From Actinomycetes bacterium (lineage in GTDB: Bacteria > Actinomycetota > Thermoleophilia > Gaiellales > Gaiellaceae), in assembly GCA_025350775.1 (NCBI GenBank), contig JANXXF010000454.1:1-9430 (forward strand): a stretch of 9,430 bases of DNA, in the 5' to 3' direction. The notes below the pieces were generated by a model. The model saw nothing but the letters and a program-made list of their open reading frames with translations, searched no databases and had not been told where the DNA came from. This document shows positions 6,198-9,430 of the stretch, piece after piece. Numbering within the stretch: position 1 is the stretch's first letter; each line of letters opens with the position of its first letter. The position numbers were made by a program, and so were the translations under genes.

Positions 6198-6203
6198 AGT
6201 GTA
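6198..6203 (-). promoter_or_regulatory. Possible -10 box (TANNNT) for dxr, leaderless geometry
   Basis: TACACT on the minus strand ends 7 bases before the dxr GTG at 6190. In Actinomycetota, TANNNT boxes at this distance often give transcripts starting at or near the start codon. No -35 hexamer is recognisable, and the purine run GAGAG touching the GTG is too close to act as a normal Shine-Dalgarno sequence. The box lies in the 41-base gap after the reductase gene. Confidence 0.35.
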
Positions 6204-6231
6204 CGGCCCTCTCTGCGTGCGACTGCGCAGC

Positions 6232-6774
6232 TCAGCGGCCGCGGGCGATCCAGGCGGCGAAGGCCGTCAACAGCGCAGCCAGGTCGTCACGCGTCTGGGC
6301 GTCGGTGAGGTTGCCGTCGGCGTCGAACTTGTCTCCCGCGCCCGACACCAGCAGCGACGGCGCCGGAAGCAGCGGCACCGCGAGGTTCGCCAGGCTCTGC
6401 CGCCAGGCGATCTGGCCGCGTACGGTGCCGAGGCCGCCAGGCGTCGCGCCCGCGAGCGCGACCGGCTTGCCCTGAATCGCGCCCTGTGGGCGTGAGGCCC
6501 AGTCGATGGCGTTCTTCAGCACCGCCGGCACCGAGGCGTTGTTCTCGGGCGAGCAGAGCAGGACGCCGTCAGCGGCCGCGATCGCCGCCTTCAGAGCGAA
6601 CACGGCCGCTGGCAGGCCCGCCTCCTCGAGATCGCCGTCGTAGAACGGCACTGGCCGCAGATCGAAGGTCGTGACGGTGATGCCGGCCGGTGCGACTTCG
6701 ACCGCCGCCCGGACGAGGCCGCTGTTGAACGAGGCGCGGCGCAGGCTGCCGGAGAGCGCGAGGATGCTGGTCAT
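6232..6774 (-). CDS. NAD(P)H-dependent FMN reductase-like flavoprotein
   Basis: The 180-residue product is a flavodoxin-fold FMN reductase of the broad group containing ChrR/YieF and SsuE-type enzymes, which pass electrons from NAD(P)H through FMN to quinones, metals, azo compounds or free flavin. Visible features are the FMN-phosphate loop GSLRRASFNSGLV (9-21), a middle strand VLLCSPENNASVPAVLKNAIDWASR (71-95) and a GATPGGLGTVRGQ loop (109-121). In most relatives the middle motif reads PEYN; here it is PENN, losing the tyrosine near the flavin. The substrate cannot be told from sequence. It lies between cdsA (24-base gap) and dxr (41-base gap) on the same strand and is not a usual member of this cluster. 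The ATG at 6774 begins directly at the first beta strand and has only a weak Shine-Dalgarno sequence. Confidence 0.88.
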   Translation of the reverse strand: MTSILALSGSLRRASFNSGLVRAAVEVAPAGITVTTFDLRPVPFYDGDLEEAGLPAAVFALKAAIAAADGVLLCSPENNASVPAVLKNAIDWASRPQGAIQGKPVALAGATPGGLGTVRGQIAWRQSLANLAVPLLPAPSLLVSGAGDKFDADGNLTDAQTRDDLAALLTAFAAWIARGR

Positions 6775-6798
6775 GCCCGGAACAACGCCGACGGCCCG

Positions 6799-7596
6799 CT
6801 AGGCCTTCCCGAACGCCGCGACGACGTAGTACGCGACGGGGATGGCGAAGAGGAGCGAATCGACGCGGTCGAGCACGCCGCCGTGGCCACCGAGGATCTT
6901 GCCGGTGTCCTTCACGTTCATGTCGCGCTTGAGGCCGGACTCGAAGAGGTCGCCGAGCGGGGCCGCCACCGCGACGGCGACGCCCAGCAGCAGCGCGTCG
7001 CCCTGCGTCAGCCAGCTGCGCCCGTAGGTCGAGATCCACACGACGAACACGGCGGCGGCGATGCCGAACGCGAGCCCCTCCCAGGTCTTGCCGGGCGATA
7101 GCGTCGGCGCCAGCTTGTGCCGGCCCAACAGCCTGCCGCCGAAGAAGGCAAAGGTGTCGGAGGCGAAGATCGCGAGCAGCACGGCGAAGCAGGCGAGGCG
7201 GCCGTGCGCGGGGATGTCGCGCAGCAACAGCAGGAAGGAGGCGCCGAGGCCGATCCAGGCGACGCCGAGCACCGTCGTCGCGACCGACACCGTCGCCGAG
7301 CCCTTCGTGTCGGACACTCCCTTCATCACGAAGGCGAGGGCGATGGTGGAGGCGAAGCCGCCCAGCGCCCACTCCGTCCCGCCCAGCTGCGCCCCGAGCA
7401 CGGTGAGCGTGACGCCGCCGTAGCCGGCGATCAGCATCGGCCGCAGCGGCCGCGTGACCAGGCAGAGCTCGTGGATGCCGACCGCCGCCATCGCCATCGC
7501 CAGGGCGAAGAGCCACCAGCCGCCGAGCCAGACGACGCCCAGGGTGAGCGGCAGCAGCGCCGCTCCGACGAGCAGCCGGGAGAGGAAGTTCGCCAT
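6799..7596 (-). CDS. cdsA: Phosphatidate cytidylyltransferase (CDP-diacylglycerol synthase)
   Basis: CdsA is an integral membrane enzyme that converts phosphatidic acid and CTP to CDP-diacylglycerol, the precursor of bacterial phospholipids. The 265-residue product has about eight hydrophobic segments spread from residue 5 to 263. It carries SPGKTWEG (167-174) and the complete family signature at about 220-246: SGLKRDMNVKD, then GGHGGVLDRVD, with the acidic and Lys/Arg residues expected for metal and CTP binding. Length is typical. The ATG lies 7 bases after the uppS stop and 24 bases separate its own stop from the reductase gene, so it sits inside the operon. Co-location with uppS is a common bacterial arrangement linking lipid carrier and phospholipid supply. 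Confidence 0.96.
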   Translation of the reverse strand: MANFLSRLLVGAALLPLTLGVVWLGGWWLFALAMAMAAVGIHELCLVTRPLRPMLIAGYGGVTLTVLGAQLGGTEWALGGFASTIALAFVMKGVSDTKGSATVSVATTVLGVAWIGLGASFLLLLRDIPAHGRLACFAVLLAIFASDTFAFFGGRLLGRHKLAPTLSPGKTWEGLAFGIAAAVFVVWISTYGRSWLTQGDALLLGVAVAVAAPLGDLFESGLKRDMNVKDTGKILGGHGGVLDRVDSLLFAIPVAYYVVAAFGKA

Positions 7597-7603
7597 CGGG
7601 GAC

Positions 7604-8266
7604 CTAACGCCCGCCGAACCGGCGGCGGCGGCGCGCGTAGGCGGCGAGGGCCTCGCGCAGCTCCTTCTCGCCGAAGTCCGGCCAGAGCGTCTCCACGAAC
7701 ACGAGCTCGGCGTAGGCGAGCTGCCAGAGCAGGAAGTTCGACACCCGTAGCTCGCTGGAGGTTCGGATGATCAGGTCGGGATCCGGCATCTCCGGCGCGT
7801 AGAGGTTCGCCGCCACGACGTTCTCGTCGATCTCGGAGGGGTCGATGCCGGCCTCGGCGATGCGGCGCGCGGCCTGCACGATCTCGGCGCGCCCGCCGTA
7901 GTCGAACGCGATCCACAGGTCGAGCCGGTCGTAGCCCTCCGTCTCCTGCTCGAGCCACGCCATCTGCGCCTGGAGCCCGGCCGGAGCCCGGTCGCGCCGC
8001 CCGATGAAGCGGCAGCGCACGCCCTGCTTGCAGAGGTCGGGCAGCTCCCGCTCGATCGTCTCGCCGAAGATCTCCATCAGCGCCGCGACCTCGTCCGGCG
8101 TCCGCGACCAGTTCTCGGTCGAGAACGCATACACCGTGAGCGATTCGACACCGAGCTCGAGCGCCGCCTCCACCGTCCGCCGCAGCGCCTTCGTGCCCGC
8201 GCGATGCCCCGCGGCGACCGGCAGGCCGCGCTTCTTCGCCCAGCGGCCGTTGCCGTCCATGATCAC
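7604..8266 (-). CDS. uppS: Undecaprenyl (polyprenyl) diphosphate synthase, start uncertain
   Basis: This cis-prenyltransferase condenses isopentenyl diphosphate onto farnesyl or similar diphosphate to make the lipid carrier for cell-wall synthesis. From the GTG at 8266 the product is 220 residues. Motifs seen: the catalytic-Asp loop MDGNGRWAKKRG, GHRAG (about 20-24), YAFSTENWSR (about 47-55), FDYGGRAEIV, and the diphosphate-binding RTSSELRVSNFLLWQLAYAELVF followed by WPDF. Two oddities. The usual RT[SG]GE reads RTSSE here (Ser for Gly). The GTG start would also remove the first beta strand that normally precedes MDGNG. The same frame stays open upstream to beyond the frr stop and reads ...PEVARSIAVIMDGN, which fits the family, yet contains no ATG, GTG or TTG. 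The true start may be a non-canonical codon nearer 8350-8359. Seven bases separate its stop from cdsA. Confidence 0.93.
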   Translation of the reverse strand: MIMDGNGRWAKKRGLPVAAGHRAGTKALRRTVEAALELGVESLTVYAFSTENWSRTPDEVAALMEIFGETIERELPDLCKQGVRCRFIGRRDRAPAGLQAQMAWLEQETEGYDRLDLWIAFDYGGRAEIVQAARRIAEAGIDPSEIDENVVAANLYAPEMPDPDLIIRTSSELRVSNFLLWQLAYAELVFVETLWPDFGEKELREALAAYARRRRRFGGR

Positions 8267-8358
8267 GGCGATCGAACGCGCGACCTCGGGCAGCTCCGGC
8301 TCGACCGAGCGGAGCCCCCGGAGCGTCCAGAGGCGGGTGAGAAGGCTCAGCGGCGTGA

Positions 8359-8916
8359 TCAGACCTCCATGATCTCGGCTTCCTTCTTCTTCAGAAGGTC
8401 GTCGATGCGATGGATGTGGTCGTCGGTCAGCTTCTGGACGCGCTCCTCGGCGCGGCGCTCCTCGTCGTCGCCGACGTCGCCTCCGTGCACCAGCTGCTTG
8501 AGGTCGTGCATGACGTCGCGGCGGACGTTGCGGACCGAGATGCGGCCCTCCTCCGCGTAGTGGCGCACCTGCTTGACGAGATCCTTGCGCCGCTCCTCGG
8601 TGAGCGAGGGGATCGGCAGCCGGATCAGCTTGCCGTCGTTCGACGGTGTCAGGCCGAGGTCGGACTCCATGATCGCCTTCTCGATCAGCTTGATCGAGCT
8701 GGGATCGAACGGCTGGATGGTCAGCATCCTCGGCTCCGGCACGCCGACCGTCGCGATCGACTTGAGCTGCGAGCGTGTCCCGTAGTAGTCGACGTAGATG
8801 CGGTCGAGCAGGGCCGCCGACGCCCGGCCGGTGCGGATGCCGTTGAAGGCCGAGTGCGTCGCCTCGACGGACTTGTCCATGCGGCGGACGGCGTCTTCGG
8901 TGAACTCGTCGATCAT
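8359..8916 (-). CDS. frr: Ribosome recycling factor
   Basis: RRF works with EF-G to split post-termination ribosomes into subunits. The product is 185 residues, the usual family length, and is collinear with the family: an N-terminal helix with the GIRTGRASAALLD segment, a middle domain with YYGTRSQLKSIATVGVPEPRMLTIQPFD and LTPSNDGKLIRLPIPSLTEERRKDLVK, and a C-terminal helical bundle with the basic ISVRNVRRD stretch that contacts 23S rRNA, ending in a charged coiled-coil-like tail. The ATG overlaps the pyrH stop by 4 bases and has a good Shine-Dalgarno sequence, so the start is secure. Its own stop lies where the uppS frame has already opened. Confidence 0.98.
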   Translation of the reverse strand: MIDEFTEDAVRRMDKSVEATHSAFNGIRTGRASAALLDRIYVDYYGTRSQLKSIATVGVPEPRMLTIQPFDPSSIKLIEKAIMESDLGLTPSNDGKLIRLPIPSLTEERRKDLVKQVRHYAEEGRISVRNVRRDVMHDLKQLVHGGDVGDDEERRAEERVQKLTDDHIHRIDDLLKKKEAEIMEV

Positions 8917-9430
8917 CGCGTGGCTCCCTGGTCTGGGTTGGTCGAGATGATGGTTCCGACGCGCTCGCCCGCGACGACGCGCGAGAAGTTGCCCTCGGCG
9001 AGCCGGAACACGTAGATGGGCAGATCGTTGTCCATGCAGAGCGACAGGGCCGTCGTGTCCATCACCTTGAGGCCGCGCTCGATGGCCTGCAGGTGCGTCA
9101 CGGTCGGCAGGAAGGTGGCGGACGGGTCGGTGCGAGGGTCGCCGTCGTAGACGCCCTCCACTCCGTGCTTCGCCATCAGGATCGCCTCGGCGCCGATCTC
9201 GAGGGCGCGCAGCGAGGCAGCCGTGTCCGTGGTGAAGAACGGGTTGCCGGTGCCGGCCGCGAAGATCACGATACGGCCCTTCTCGAGGTGCCGGATGGCG
9301 CGGCGGCGGATGTACGGCTCTGCGACCTCGGCGACGGTGAGAGCCGAGAGCACGCGGGTCTGGGCGCCGCGCCGCTCGAGCGCGTCCTGGACGGCCAGCG
9401 AGTTGAGCACGGTGGCGAGCATGCCTGCGT
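8913..9430 (-). CDS. pyrH: UMP kinase (uridylate kinase), 5' end cut off
   Basis: UMP kinase phosphorylates UMP to UDP in the cytoplasm using ATP and is the hexameric bacterial amino-acid-kinase-family enzyme of pyrimidine synthesis. Only about the C-terminal 171 residues are here; the frame stays open to the window edge, with A-G before the Met at 9422, so that Met is internal. Visible family motifs are GMLATVLNSLA, the GTGNPFFTTDTAA segment that binds UMP/ATP, the AKHGVEGVYDGDP stretch, and MDTTALSLCMDNDLPIYVF near the C-terminus. The stop (TGA, 8915-8913) overlaps the frr start in an ATGA junction, so the two genes are probably translationally coupled. The pyrH-frr pair is nearly universal in bacteria, which supports the call. 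I see nothing unusual in the visible part. Confidence 0.96.
   Translation of the reverse strand, partial: AGMLATVLNSLAVQDALERRGAQTRVLSALTVAEVAEPYIRRRAIRHLEKGRIVIFAAGTGNPFFTTDTAASLRALEIGAEAILMAKHGVEGVYDGDPRTDPSATFLPTVTHLQAIERGLKVMDTTALSLCMDNDLPIYVFRLAEGNFSRVVAGERVGTIISTNPDQGATR
8924..8929 (-). promoter_or_regulatory. Shine-Dalgarno site of frr
   Basis: AGGGAG on the minus strand, 7 bases before the frr ATG at 8916. It lies inside the last codons of pyrH and supports the chosen frr start. Confidence 0.7.

Overview
This window is a stretch of high-GC bacterial chromosome (I judge it near 70% GC by eye). It is almost entirely one run of minus-strand housekeeping genes. In transcription order, from the right edge leftward, they are pyrH (5' end cut off by the window), frr, uppS, cdsA, an NAD(P)H-dependent FMN reductase-like gene, dxr, rseP, ispG, proS and a small XRE-type regulator. 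A probable short secreted-protein gene follows near the left edge. The gene order is a variant of the widely conserved pyrH-frr-(dxr/uppS/cdsA/rseP)-ispG-proS cluster. High GC, frequent GTG starts, TANNNT boxes just upstream of some starts and ATGA/TAGTG junctions suggest an Actinomycetota member, perhaps a deep lineage such as Thermoleophilia. That placement is inference, not proof.

Right part (about 7600-9430): pyrH (UMP kinase) overlaps frr (ribosome recycling factor) by 4 bases. uppS (undecaprenyl diphosphate synthase) and cdsA (CDP-diacylglycerol synthase) follow almost without gaps. Middle part (about 2610-6775): a flavodoxin-fold reductase, then dxr, rseP and ispG. dxr and ispG are MEP-pathway enzymes, and their product chain feeds uppS; cdsA opens phospholipid synthesis; rseP is the intramembrane site-2 protease. 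Left part (about 495-2497): proS, with an editing domain, fused by a 1-base stop/start overlap to the XRE regulator.

The leftmost 494 bases are not empty. They hold a palindrome (393-410), a hairpin (317-337), a strong Shine-Dalgarno sequence and GTG start (270) opening a textbook signal peptide, and an 11-bp GC hairpin (45-72) just after that frame's stop. The reading frame either encodes a 58-residue secreted peptide or is the front of a longer secreted protein interrupted by a one-base frameshift.

I see no defence system, mobile element, CRISPR array or RNA gene of a known class. The points most worth a second look are the small secreted ORF and its structured leader, three TANNNT boxes 7-10 bases before dxr, ispG and proS, an enlarged cytosolic insert in RseP, a shortened DXR, the lack of any ATG/GTG/TTG start where uppS should begin, and a reductase gene placed among MEP-pathway genes.
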